Part shown: piece after piece, positions 1 to 7,134 of the stretch
Layout of the letters: every line of letters begins with the position of its first letter
Numbering within the stretch: position 1 is the first letter of the stretch
Position numbers and translations under genes: made by a program
Assembly: GCA_027294815.1 (NCBI GenBank)
Contig: JAPULP010000127.1
Coordinates: 1-22,627, forward strand
Length of the DNA: 22,627 nt
Reading direction: 5' to 3'
Origin: Gemmatimonadota bacterium
GTDB taxonomy: Bacteria > Gemmatimonadota > Gemmatimonadetes > Gemmatimonadales > GWC2-71-9
The notes under the pieces: generated by a model
Databases searched by the model: none
Told to the model about the DNA's origin: nothing
The model's input: only the letters and a program-made list of their open reading frames with translations

Positions 1-30
1 ATTTGCAATCGCCAATTTGCAATTTGAAAT
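1..30. repeat. AT-rich low-complexity intergenic motif
   Basis: The segment carries ATTTGCAAT twice (1-9 and 15-23) followed by a related TTTGAAAT. It is strongly AT-rich beside GC-rich coding DNA and lies just downstream of the small secreted-protein gene. It is cut by the window edge, so its full extent is unknown. It resembles in style, not in sequence, the low-complexity elements at 3250-3338 and 5306-5347. Confidence 0.4.
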
Positions 31-43
31 CGGGCGAAGCCCG
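31..43 (-). terminator. Possible weak terminator hairpin after the FlgD-like gene
   Basis: The bases form a 5-bp GC stem (CGGGC/GCCCG) with a three-base loop, beginning four bases after the TAA of the upstream gene. On the minus strand only ATTTC follows rather than a good U-run, so intrinsic termination would be weak. The position right after a stop codon is the main argument for it. Confidence 0.3.
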
Positions 44-47
44 TTCT

Positions 48-464
48 TTACTTAATCACCGTCATCTTCTTCGAGCCGGCTGCACGGCCGTTGACAATGA
101 TCTGATATACGTACACGCCGGACGCGGCCTCGCGACCAGTGTCGAGGACTTTCCCGTCCCAATACGCTTCGTACTCCCCGGTTCCGTTCCAATCCAACGC
201 GATGTTTTCGAATTTCTCACCGGTTCCCTGCAGAACCGGGATAGCCACGAGCTGAGCCAGCACATTGTAAATGCGAAGACTCACCACGGGCCTGTCGATT
301 TCCCACAACTCCTCGCTCAACACGAAGGGAATTGTGGTTTCAGGATTGAACGGGTTGGGCGAATTCTGCCTCAGCCTCACTGGGCTGGTTACTTGGGCTT
401 CCGCCCGAACAGGACTCACCGCTAGGAGCCCGAGCACAGCAACTGCCCAGGCAAAGTACCTCAT
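48..464 (-). CDS. Small secreted FlgD-like / sorting-domain protein
   Basis: A 138-residue protein. Residues 1-23 look like a Sec signal peptide: a short basic start, a hydrophobic core (AVAVLGLLAV) and an AEA/AQ cleavage region. The mature part begins RLRQNSPNPFNPETTIPF and ends in a beta-rich domain with DWNGTGE, YWDGK and ASGVYVYQI. That pattern belongs to the FlgD Ig-like domain found as a C-terminal tail on large secreted proteins of the FCB group. Here the domain is nearly the whole protein, which is unusual. The ATG at 464 is well placed: AGGAG at 475-471 lies 6 nt upstream. It is separated from selB by 112 nt and is probably expressed independently or as a distal gene. Its function is unknown; surface attachment or envelope location is only inferred from the domain type. 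Confidence 0.75.
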   Translation of the reverse strand: MRYFAWAVAVLGLLAVSPVRAEAQVTSPVRLRQNSPNPFNPETTIPFVLSEELWEIDRPVVSLRIYNVLAQLVAIPVLQGTGEKFENIALDWNGTGEYEAYWDGKVLDTGREAASGVYVYQIIVNGRAAGSKKMTVIK

Positions 465-576
465 TCAGTACTCCTATCTGACAACAAGTGACCTTGGCCA
501 AAACTCCTTGATTGAGACCCAATACTCCGTATGACTCTAGATTAGGCACGACTACAAGTGCTGTCAAGCACCTGGG

Positions 577-2478
577 TCACATCTTGAGAGGATGTTCGCC
601 TAACCGCTCACCTTTTGGTCCCAAACGTCTCGTATCCCCAACCCGCATGGTGATTTGACGGGCATCGAGCCACTCGAGCAGCGGGATCAGATACTTCCTC
701 GATAGTCCGAGAGCCTCACGGAGATCCGCCGGAGCGACCTCGCCGCGCTGCCGGATCAACGCAACTGTCGTCCGGCTGATTTCGTCCAGGACCACCTGCG
801 CATAGTATCTGTCGCTCCCGACTCGGGCCGCGATCCCGGCGCGCACGAAAAACTCGGCTATCTCGACGACCGTTTCCTGGGGCATTTCGCCAGCCAGCTC
901 GCCAACCGTCACCCCTTGGGCCCCGGCGGCCGTGAGTTTCTGCTTCAGGACCCCACCATACTCCGCGCGGTCACCGGACAGCGTTGGCGTAAACCCGGGC
1001 AACCGCACGGCTCCCGCCACGACCTCGATCTTCCCATCGGCTTCGAGCAGTTGGCGCACGTGGTCGGCTACCTGGACCCCGCCGACGGTACGCCTGAATA
1101 GCTCCATAGGCATGCCGGGCAAGAGGGGGTTGTCCGCATGAAAGCGCTCAACGGAAGTGCGGGCCGAATCGCCGGCTTGGGAAACGCTGTCGGAGCGATG
1201 CAGTCTCCCACTCACCACGGTCACGCCGGACGACGCGACGCGCGACACGACCGATTCGGCGTCCTCGAGCGCGATCCCAATCCGCACGGGCAGATCTTCG
1301 ACCGCCAAGGAACCGGCGTCCTCGGTCGCCACGAACTCCGCCAGGCGCACGACGGCGTCCGGCGACCGCCTGTCCTCAGCGTCGCGCGGGCGGCGGGGGC
1401 GCATAGCCGGCCACGGATCGACGACGACCAAGCCACCCACCGTGGTCACCGGCGAGTAGGATCTCAGCACACCGCGATCGCCCCAGCGGCACACCAGCGG
1501 GGACTCCAAGCGCAACCGCACGACCCCCGAGCCGCCCGGCGCCACTTCACGCTGGGCCGGGGTCACCCGCGCCATGACCTCCGCCGTACCGACGTGGACG
1601 CGGATGCGGGATCGCTGTGTGAGCGGTCGCGCTTCCGGCAACAAGGTCACGTGGACATCGATCGCACGGCTGGCTCGCCAACTCTCGTCCGAAACGACCA
1701 CACTGCCGCGGCGGGCCTGTTCGCGCTCGACACCCACCAACGCCAGGGCGGTGCGGCGGCCGGGATCGGCATGGGTTGCGGCGTGGCCGTGCACCTCGAC
1801 CCCTCTGACGCGAGACGATATGTCGGCCGGAAGTATCCGGATCTCGATGCCGGGGGCCACTGTTCCGGCCCAGGTGGTGCCGGTGACGACCGTGCCCGCC
1901 CCAGCCACACTGAACGCCCGGTCGATAGGCATGCGGAACAGGTCACCGGCGGTTCGCACGACGGCTCGCTCCGCCGCAGCCACCAACGACCGTTGGATCG
2001 CTTCCAACCCCTCCCCGGTGCGCACCGACACCGGCACCGGTGACTCCCAAACGATCTCTCCGTGCTGCGATCGATCCGAAAGATCGTCGATGACCAAGTC
2101 GAGCCAGTCTTTTTCGACGAGATCCACTTTGGTAACGGCGACGACACCCGTGCGAACGCCGAGGAATTCCAAAATGGCGAGATGTTCGACGGTTTGCGGC
2201 ATGACGCCTTCGTCGGCAGCAACGACGAGCAACGCCACATCGACCCCGGTCGCACCCGCCACCATGTTGCGGACGAAGTCTTCGTGACCCGGCACATCCA
2301 CGATGCTGGCGGTGAGATCCTTTTCGAGGCTGAAGTGAGCAAATCCCAAGTCGATCGTGATGCCGCGACGCTTTTCTTCCTCCCACCGATCCGTGTCGAT
2401 TCCGGTGAGGGCTTCGACCAGAGCGGTCTTGCCGTGATCGACGTGACCGGCCGTCCCGATTACAATGTGTCTTGCCAC
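577..2478 (-). CDS. selB: Selenocysteine-specific translation elongation factor SelB
   Basis: SelB is the GTPase that delivers Sec-tRNA to UGA codons followed by a SECIS hairpin. The GTPase domain shows GHVDHGKT (residues 11-18), DVPGH (61-65) and TKVD (116-119); the last is the SelB-type variant of NKxD. EF-Tu-like beta-barrel domains follow. The C-terminal third looks like the SelB winged-helix repeats that bind SECIS RNA, ending in a [15 protein letters not shown] segment followed by RVGDTRRLG, typical of the family. The length of about 633 residues is normal. I chose the GTG at 2478 because GGGAAAG lies just upstream and the protein then begins [18 protein letters not shown]; a TTG five codons earlier (2493) is possible. 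The start lies inside the end of recO, implying translational coupling. No selA, selD or tRNA-Sec is visible in this window. Its presence implies that the organism decodes some UGA codons as selenocysteine. Confidence 0.95.
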   Translation of the reverse strand: MARHIVIGTAGHVDHGKTALVEALTGIDTDRWEEEKRRGITIDLGFAHFSLEKDLTASIVDVPGHEDFVRNMVAGATGVDVALLVVAADEGVMPQTVEHLAILEFLGVRTGVVAVTKVDLVEKDWLDLVIDDLSDRSQHGEIVWESPVPVSVRTGEGLEAIQRSLVAAAERAVVRTAGDLFRMPIDRAFSVAGAGTVVTGTTWAGTVAPGIEIRILPADISSRVRGVEVHGHAATHADPGRRTALALVGVEREQARRGSVVVSDESWRASRAIDVHVTLLPEARPLTQRSRIRVHVGTAEVMARVTPAQREVAPGGSGVVRLRLESPLVCRWGDRGVLRSYSPVTTVGGLVVVDPWPAMRPRRPRDAEDRRSPDAVVRLAEFVATEDAGSLAVEDLPVRIGIALEDAESVVSRVASSGVTVVSGRLHRSDSVSQAGDSARTSVERFHADNPLLPGMPMELFRRTVGGVQVADHVRQLLEADGKIEVVAGAVRLPGFTPTLSGDRAEYGGVLKQKLTAAGAQGVTVGELAGEMPQETVVEIAEFFVRAGIAARVGSDRYYAQVVLDEISRTTVALIRQRGEVAPADLREALGLSRKYLIPLLEWLDARQITMRVGDTRRLGPKGERLGEHPLKM

Positions 2479-3236
2479 GGCAAGCTTTCCCAAAAAGTCA
2501 AGGCATGCAGTTTGCGGTCTTCGGCAACGTGCAGCCGGATGAAACGCGACAACAGCCGTCGGTGGGCCGCCGCGTGGCGTGGCTCCAAGACCGTTCCGGT
2601 CGACCCAGCAGATTCATCCGCTACCAGAACGAACCGCTCCAGTATTTCCCGATCCTCACCGCTGAGCCGCGATGTTTCGCGAGAGGCTGCACACCGTGAG
2701 CAGATGAAACCACCGTCGGCAACAGAAAAATCCGCTGCGCCCGGTTCGATCGACCGGCCGTCCAGGGCGCACCCGTCCAACGAGGGGGCAAACCCCAACG
2801 CACCGACGATGGACCACAAGGCAGCCAACGATGCAGCCGGAAGATACTCGGCACGAATGTCAGCGAGTCGATCCAGCGACACTGCCAGCAGCGCGAAGAT
2901 CTCGGGATGGGGCTCTTGAGGGGCGAACCGTAGCACCAGTTCCGCAAGGGTCGCCGCGGACGCATACCGCGCCACATCGTGCGACAAGGCGAGACGTTGG
3001 TGTTCGACGTCGAACTCGGCGAGCGTCTGTAAGTCGCGATTGGACCGGATGTACAACTGCGCCACGCCGTCGCTCATGGGTTGGAGCCGCGCGCCAAACT
3101 TGCTCTTGGTGCGCCGGGCGCCCTTGGCAATGGCGCTCAACACCCCATAGCCGGGGGTAGCGAGCCGAACGATCTTCGACGACTCCCCATAGGGAAACGC
3201 GTGCAGCACGATAGCCGGGGTGGAGACGACAGCCAT
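2460..3236 (-). CDS. recO: DNA repair protein RecO
   Basis: RecO works with RecR and RecF to load RecA on gapped single-stranded DNA. The 258-residue product matches the family length. The N-terminal OB-fold begins with STPAIVLHAFPYGESSKIVRL, as in other RecO proteins (text split: STPAIVLHAF, PYGESSKIVR), followed by KGARRTKSKFG. The middle is helical, and a Cys-containing segment (GCALDGR, then FICSRCA) sits where many RecO proteins carry a zinc-binding region. Translation starts at ATG 3236 and ends in TAA at 2462-2460, overlapping the selB start by 19 nt. The recO-selB pair therefore looks co-translated. The upstream intergenic region contains the AT-rich inverted repeat at 3250-3338. Confidence 0.93.
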   Translation of the reverse strand: MAVVSTPAIVLHAFPYGESSKIVRLATPGYGVLSAIAKGARRTKSKFGARLQPMSDGVAQLYIRSNRDLQTLAEFDVEHQRLALSHDVARYASAATLAELVLRFAPQEPHPEIFALLAVSLDRLADIRAEYLPAASLAALWSIVGALGFAPSLDGCALDGRSIEPGAADFSVADGGFICSRCAASRETSRLSGEDREILERFVLVADESAGSTGTVLEPRHAAAHRRLLSRFIRLHVAEDRKLHALTFWESLPWQDTL

Positions 3237-3249
3237 GCAGGGAATCTAC

Positions 3250-3338
3250 ATGAATATCCAATATTGAATATTGAATCTCGAATATCCAATGTTCCTTCTT
3301 GGACATTCAAGATTGGAGATTGGATATTGGATATTCAT
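3250..3338. repeat. AT-rich imperfect inverted repeat between btuB and recO
   Basis: The outer arms ATGAATATCCAATAT (3250-3264) and ATATTGGATATTCAT (3324-3338) are exact reverse complements over 15 bp. The interior is an imperfect continuation built from GAATAT, CCAAT and GATTGG units, closing near CCTTCTTGG. The element fills most of the 106-nt gap between btuB and recO and is far more AT-rich than its surroundings. As RNA it could form a long hairpin after the btuB stop, so it may act as a terminator or mRNA stabiliser; no U-run follows directly. No transposase or target duplication is visible. Confidence 0.7.
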
Positions 3339-3342
3339 CACA

Positions 3343-5289
3343 TCACCGACTCACCCGCCCTCCTACGAAGATGGTCCTCCCCCGGGCCGGAAACCCGAAC
3401 GCCTCCGTGTACTCTTGGCCAAGAACGTTCTCAACACGCAGCGTCGCCATCAATCCCGTCTCCGTCCCCTCCGGAAGCAACTCGATTTGCACCGCAAGAT
3501 CCAAGTGGGTGTAGGCCGGCAACAAGACCGGCGTGGCCGGAAACGTCGCGAAGTCTCGATCGTCGCGGTCGCCTACGTGATGCACGGCAGCGCTGAACAC
3601 ACCGCGGTCCCATCCGCGATACATCGCGGTGGCGTTGAAGGTTGTGGTTGGACGACGCAACAACCGTGCTCCTGCCACAAAAGTCGCCCCGTCACCCGAA
3701 TCGAACCCGGCATCGATCACCTCAGTGTCCAAATAGGTGTAGTTGGCACCGACGACGAAGTCAGCTACCGGAACGAAGTTCACCTCGACCTCGACACCAG
3801 ACGCCTTGGCCTCGGCGATATTCTTGTAGTTGGGCACCTCGGTGAACGAGAACTGTATGAGGTCCTCGAAGCCTTGATCGAAATAGGTGCCCTGTAGCGT
3901 GAGCCGACCTTCGGCGAGCGTTTGCTCGAGTCCCACCTCCCATGACAGCGAGCGTTCCGGATTGAGGTCGGGATTGCCAACGACAAAACCCGTCGCGAAG
4001 TTCTCGAAGAACGTTGGAGCCTTGAAGCTCCGGCCCACCGACGCGCGCAGCTTCGTACCGGCCACGGTGTACGCTGCGGCCGCTCGATACGTCGCGAACG
4101 TTCCAAATTCTTGGTTGTCATCCAACCGGCCGCCGACAATCGCGGAAAACCCTTCGACGTTGGCCAGGAACTGGGCATAGTACGCCTGATTCGAACGCTT
4201 GACGTCGGTCGAGCTGTTGGAGGGCCCGAACTCACTCTCGGACTCGTTGAAGCTTCGCTCCTTTTGCTGTTCCAGTTGGGCGCCAGCGGTCAGAACGATG
4301 CCGTTGTCGAGGTAAACATTCGTCCGCAGGTCGACGCTCTGTCTGCTCAGGTCCTGAATACTTTGGAAAGCAAAAAATCCTTGGGTGTCACTCGGGTCAT
4401 CCTGCGCGTCGTTCGTTCCACGGCTGACGACGTTGGATGCCAACAGGACCCTGGCCTCGACGTTGCTCGTCAAGAATCGTCCAGCCTCGACACCGATGGT
4501 CGTGGCTTCGTCGAGCGAAAAGGCGTTGCGATCGACGAGGTTGCCGGAACCATCTGTAGGGAAGTGAAATTCGCTGTCGTGATACCGCAACGTGAAGGAC
4601 AAGTCGGTCGCGTCGTTCGGGCGTACATCGAACCGACCACTCACGACCGCGTTGTCGAAGTCGTTGTTGAAGTCATAAGACCCATTCGTGAAGAACCGCT
4701 CGATGGCCAACGAATAATTCATTCGGTCCGTGGCCCCGGAGACGTTGGCGTCGAGTCCAGCCGATCCGTAACTCCCGGCGTTTCCTCCCGCGCTCACCCG
4801 CATCGGGCCTTCCCCTCGCTTGGTAATGATCTGTACCACCCCGACCGTCGCGTCCGATCCGTACAGCACGCTGGCCGGACCTCGCAGAATCTCGATCCGT
4901 TCGACATTGGTCGTTGTGAGGTTGGCAAAATTGTACGATCCGCCCGGATTGTTGACCGGCACGCCGTCCACCAGCACCTGCACATAATCGGATTCACCGC
5001 CGCGCAGAAAGAGCGATGTCGCCGCCCCGAACGAGCCGCCCTGCACAATATTGAGACCAGGTACGCTGCGGAGGGCGTCCAACACACTCCGAATTCCTTG
5101 GGCTTCCAGGTCAACGCCCTGAAGAACCGTAATCGACGACGCGAGCGCGCTCGCCGGAACCGGTATCCTGGTCGCGGTGATGGTGAGGTTCTCGAGACGT
5201 GTGGTGTCTTGCGCCTGCTGTGCTGCTGTTGCGGTCGGTAGACCGGTAGTAGCGACAAATACACCGATTAGAACATTCTTGCGCTTCAT
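3343..5289 (-). CDS. btuB: TonB-dependent outer-membrane receptor, BtuB-like (cobalamin)
   Basis: A 648-residue TonB-dependent transporter. Residues 1-23 form a signal peptide (MKRKN, hydrophobic stretch, AAQQ). A TonB-box-like segment ENLTITATRIP follows, then the plug domain with VLDALRSVPGLNIVQ, LFLRGGES, VLVDGVPVNNP and IEILRGPASVLYGSDA. The remainder is a 22-strand-type barrel ending in RGRTIFVGGRVSR, with the aromatic/beta C-terminus common to these receptors. Such receptors use TonB-ExbBD energy to import scarce ligands through the outer membrane. Cobalamin is the likely substrate because the gene follows btuFCD behind a cobalamin riboswitch, and the length is close to BtuB. Siderophore receptors share the fold, so substrate is an inference from context. 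The start is ATG 5289; no strong Shine-Dalgarno is visible. The 76-nt gap to btuD contains the heptamer repeat. Confidence 0.85.
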   Translation of the reverse strand: MKRKNVLIGVFVATTGLPTATAAQQAQDTTRLENLTITATRIPVPASALASSITVLQGVDLEAQGIRSVLDALRSVPGLNIVQGGSFGAATSLFLRGGESDYVQVLVDGVPVNNPGGSYNFANLTTTNVERIEILRGPASVLYGSDATVGVVQIITKRGEGPMRVSAGGNAGSYGSAGLDANVSGATDRMNYSLAIERFFTNGSYDFNNDFDNAVVSGRFDVRPNDATDLSFTLRYHDSEFHFPTDGSGNLVDRNAFSLDEATTIGVEAGRFLTSNVEARVLLASNVVSRGTNDAQDDPSDTQGFFAFQSIQDLSRQSVDLRTNVYLDNGIVLTAGAQLEQQKERSFNESESEFGPSNSSTDVKRSNQAYYAQFLANVEGFSAIVGGRLDDNQEFGTFATYRAAAAYTVAGTKLRASVGRSFKAPTFFENFATGFVVGNPDLNPERSLSWEVGLEQTLAEGRLTLQGTYFDQGFEDLIQFSFTEVPNYKNIAEAKASGVEVEVNFVPVADFVVGANYTYLDTEVIDAGFDSGDGATFVAGARLLRRPTTTFNATAMYRGWDRGVFSAAVHHVGDRDDRDFATFPATPVLLPAYTHLDLAVQIELLPEGTETGLMATLRVENVLGQEYTEAFGFPARGRTIFVGGRVSR

Positions 5290-5305
5290 TGATCGCTCGC
5301 TCGGT

Positions 5306-5347
5306 TTTTAGGTTTTGGGCTTTAGGTTTTAGGTGATCGGTGACCGG
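5306..5347 (+). repeat. 7-bp periodic T-rich/GG repeat between btuD and btuB
   Basis: Six consecutive 7-base units each end in GG: TTTTAGG, TTTTGGG, CTTTAGG, TTTTAGG, TGATCGG, TGACCGG, with TAACGG after them. The first four are near copies; the last two keep only the period and the GG. On the transcribed (minus) strand it reads as C- and A-rich. It lies in the short gap between btuD and btuB, immediately upstream of btuB. The regular GG spacing could allow a two-tier G-quadruplex on the plus strand, but that is only a possibility. Confidence 0.6.
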
Positions 5348-5365
5348 TAACGGTAGTCTCCAAGG

Positions 5366-6178
5366 CTATTCATTCTCCGCAGATCCCGTTTGGGTGGACT
5401 TTAGCGGCACAAATTGGGGCACGCCGTCGATGGTCTCGATGTGGACGGGCCACTGGAACACCCGTTCCATCACTTCACGGGTCATGACCTCGCGCGGCGT
5501 TCCAAACGCCTCAACCCGACCGCCATTGATTACGAGCATCTTGTCGACGAACCGTACGGCGAGGTTCACGTGGTGCGTCACGACTACGCCGCCGATACCG
5601 TCGTGATGCACCAAGTCGGAGACGAGCTCGAACACTTCCATCTCGTGGCGGATGTCCAAGTTCGCAGTCGGCTCATCGAGAATCAGGACCTTGGGTTCTT
5701 GCGCCAGGGCACGCGCAACTCGAACCCGCTGCCATTCGCCTCCCGACAGTGTCGAGATCCGCCGGTCGGCGAATGCCACGACGTCACAGCGTTCCAGTGC
5801 GGATTGTACCGCCGCCCTGTCTGCACGCCTCGGCGCCGCGAGGGCGCCCATGTGGGGGTAGCGGCCCAGGAATACGGTTTCTTCCACGGTCAGTGGGAAC
5901 ACGGGCTCTTCCCGCTGTGGGACGACGCCGATGATACGAGCGAGCTCGCGCCGGTTCCATTCTCCAACTGGCTTTCCGGCAACCGTCACACCACCAGCAC
6001 TGGCACGCAGAACTCCCACCAACAGTCGCAGCAGGGTAGTCTTCCCACTGCCGTTGGGGCCCACGATCCCCACCAATTCACCCTCCCGAACGTGCAGCGT
6101 CACGCCTCCAACGGCATCACGGTCGACACCGGGGTACCGGTATCGAACACCTGCCAACTCCAGGATCACTTCGCCCAT
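5366..6178 (-). CDS. btuD: Cobalamin/Fe-siderophore-type ABC transporter ATP-binding protein
   Basis: A 270-residue ABC ATPase that powers the BtuC permease. Walker A is GPNGSGKTT (40-48), the Q-loop glutamine is near 88, the signature LSGGE is at 144-148, Walker B VLILDEP is at 164-170, and the H-switch histidine is in VVVTHH (about 202). The pattern LTVEETVFLGRYPH is characteristic of the BtuD/FecE/FhuC subgroup. The frame is open far upstream, but the ATG at 6178 is the natural start: it overlaps the btuC stop by 13 nt and gives a standard-length protein. The position after btuF and btuC and behind the cobalamin riboswitch supports B12 as substrate; metal-chelate import is the alternative. 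The protein ends in TAG at 5368-5366. Confidence 0.92.
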   Translation of the reverse strand: MGEVILELAGVRYRYPGVDRDAVGGVTLHVREGELVGIVGPNGSGKTTLLRLLVGVLRASAGGVTVAGKPVGEWNRRELARIIGVVPQREEPVFPLTVEETVFLGRYPHMGALAAPRRADRAAVQSALERCDVVAFADRRISTLSGGEWQRVRVARALAQEPKVLILDEPTANLDIRHEMEVFELVSDLVHHDGIGGVVVTHHVNLAVRFVDKMLVINGGRVEAFGTPREVMTREVMERVFQWPVHIETIDGVPQFVPLKSTQTGSAENE

Positions 6179-7134
6179 CGTCGTAACAGCAGGGCGAACG
6201 CGGGCACACCTACTAGAGCCGTGACCACACCCACAGGCAGTTGCCGGGGTGCGAACGCGGTGCGGGCGGCGACGTCGGCCACGGTGAGTAGCGTCCCACC
6301 AAGCAGAAACGCCGCCGGCACCAGCACACGGTGCGTGTGGCCGAGGACCATGCGCACGGCATGCGGGATGACGAGACCGACAAAGCCGATGATGCCCGAG
6401 ACAGCCACACACGCGGCCGTGAGTAACGACGCCGTGACGAAGAGCCGGCGTTTCAATCGTTCGACGTCTGTGCCAAGGAACTGGGCGGGTTCTTCTCCCA
6501 AGGAAAGCAGATCGAGTGGCCGGTTGGTGTAGTAGAGATACGCGAGGGGCAAAGTGGCGTAGGCCATAAACACACCCAACACCCTCCACGACGCCGCATC
6601 GAACCCCCCTAACAGCCACATCATTGAATTGCGCAACTCTGCGGCAGACGACAGGGAAAAGATGGCACCCAGAATCGCGCCGCCGAACGCGCTCACGACG
6701 ACGCCGGCGAGTAGCAACACTCTCGGATCCACACCCGCGCCGGCCACGAGTGCGAGCCGGTACACGAGCCCGATGGCGACGAGGGCACCGACAAAAGCGG
6801 CCGCCGGCACGGCCCACGGACCGCCCAGACGGAGCGCAATCGCCAACACTGCGCCGACACCCGCACCTCCCGACAAGCCCAGCAAGTACGGATCGGCCAG
6901 GGGATTCCGTACCAAGGCCTGGAGTGCCGCTCCAGTGACGGCCAATCACCCCCCAACCAAGAACGCCAACAGACCACGGGGGGCGCGGAGTTGCCGAACG
7001 ATCGCGACGACGGTCTCGTCACCTCTGCCCAGCAATCCACCGATCGATTCCGCCCAACCCAAATCCGCCGGACCCAGCGCGACACCCACGAGGATCGAAG
7101 CAACAGCCAACAAGCCGAGGGCGATCCAACGCAT
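6166..7134 (-). CDS. btuC: Cobalamin ABC transporter permease (FecCD/BtuC family) with in-frame TGA at codon 63
   Basis: This is the membrane channel of the btuFCD importer. From ATG 7134 the frame runs 322 codons to TGA 6168-6166, a normal length for the family, but TGA also occurs in frame at 6948-6946 (codon 63). Before it lie TM1 and the family motif RQLRAPRGLLAFLVGG; after it comes LAVTGAALQALVRNPLADPY, the direct continuation of that motif. In E. coli BtuC the equivalent position is Ala (VGAALAISG). Later the frame keeps the FecCD motifs GFVGLVIPHAVRM and ADVAART. So the gene is not frameshifted; only one codon is abnormal. Possible meanings are selenocysteine, a nonsense mutation, a base error, or two polypeptides: residues 1-62 and a 260-codon frame (259 residues) reinitiating at TTG 6945, right after the stop. 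The btuF stop and this ATG overlap as TGATG. Whether the gene is functional is unresolved. Confidence 0.85.
6916..6948 (-). promoter_or_regulatory. Candidate SECIS-like hairpin directly after in-frame UGA in btuC
   Basis: After the UGA (6948-6946), CTGGAG (6935-6930) and CTCCAG (6924-6919) form a perfect 6-bp stem around the five-base loop CGGCA. A lower GGC/GCC pairing (6943-6941 with 6918-6916) is possible with a 5-nt bulge on the 5' side. There are 16 nt between UGA and the loop, and the second loop base is G. Published bacterial SECIS models ask for a loop about 16-37 nt from UGA and a G among its first two bases, so this meets the lower limit. A short hairpin of this kind can also occur by chance in GC-rich coding DNA. 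It was not folded computationally. Confidence 0.35.

Noticed and set aside
465..576. Possible tRNA-Sec (selC) beside selB
   Set aside because: The 112-nt gap shows no tRNA arms or CCA-ending acceptor. It holds only the RBS of the next gene.
4111..5241. 376-codon plus-strand frame, and similar frames at 1138-2043 and 18669-20390
   Set aside because: They are antisense to btuB, selB and the GT4/nusB/ribH genes, with no domain signature, so they are shadows.
6946..6948. General reassignment of UGA (for example to Trp)
   Set aside because: Many genes here end in TGA at the expected position, and Trp is encoded by TGG throughout.
5366..6949. A 527-residue frame that includes btuD as its C-terminal half
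   Set aside because: The N-terminal half is Arg/Cys/Gly-rich nonsense over btuC. The normal BtuD starts at ATG 6178.
6946..6954. Homopolymer indel as the cause of the btuC stop
   Set aside because: A C6 run on the plus strand touches the TGA, but the reading frame is the same before and after it. A single indel would shift the frame, so only a base substitution or true TGA fits.
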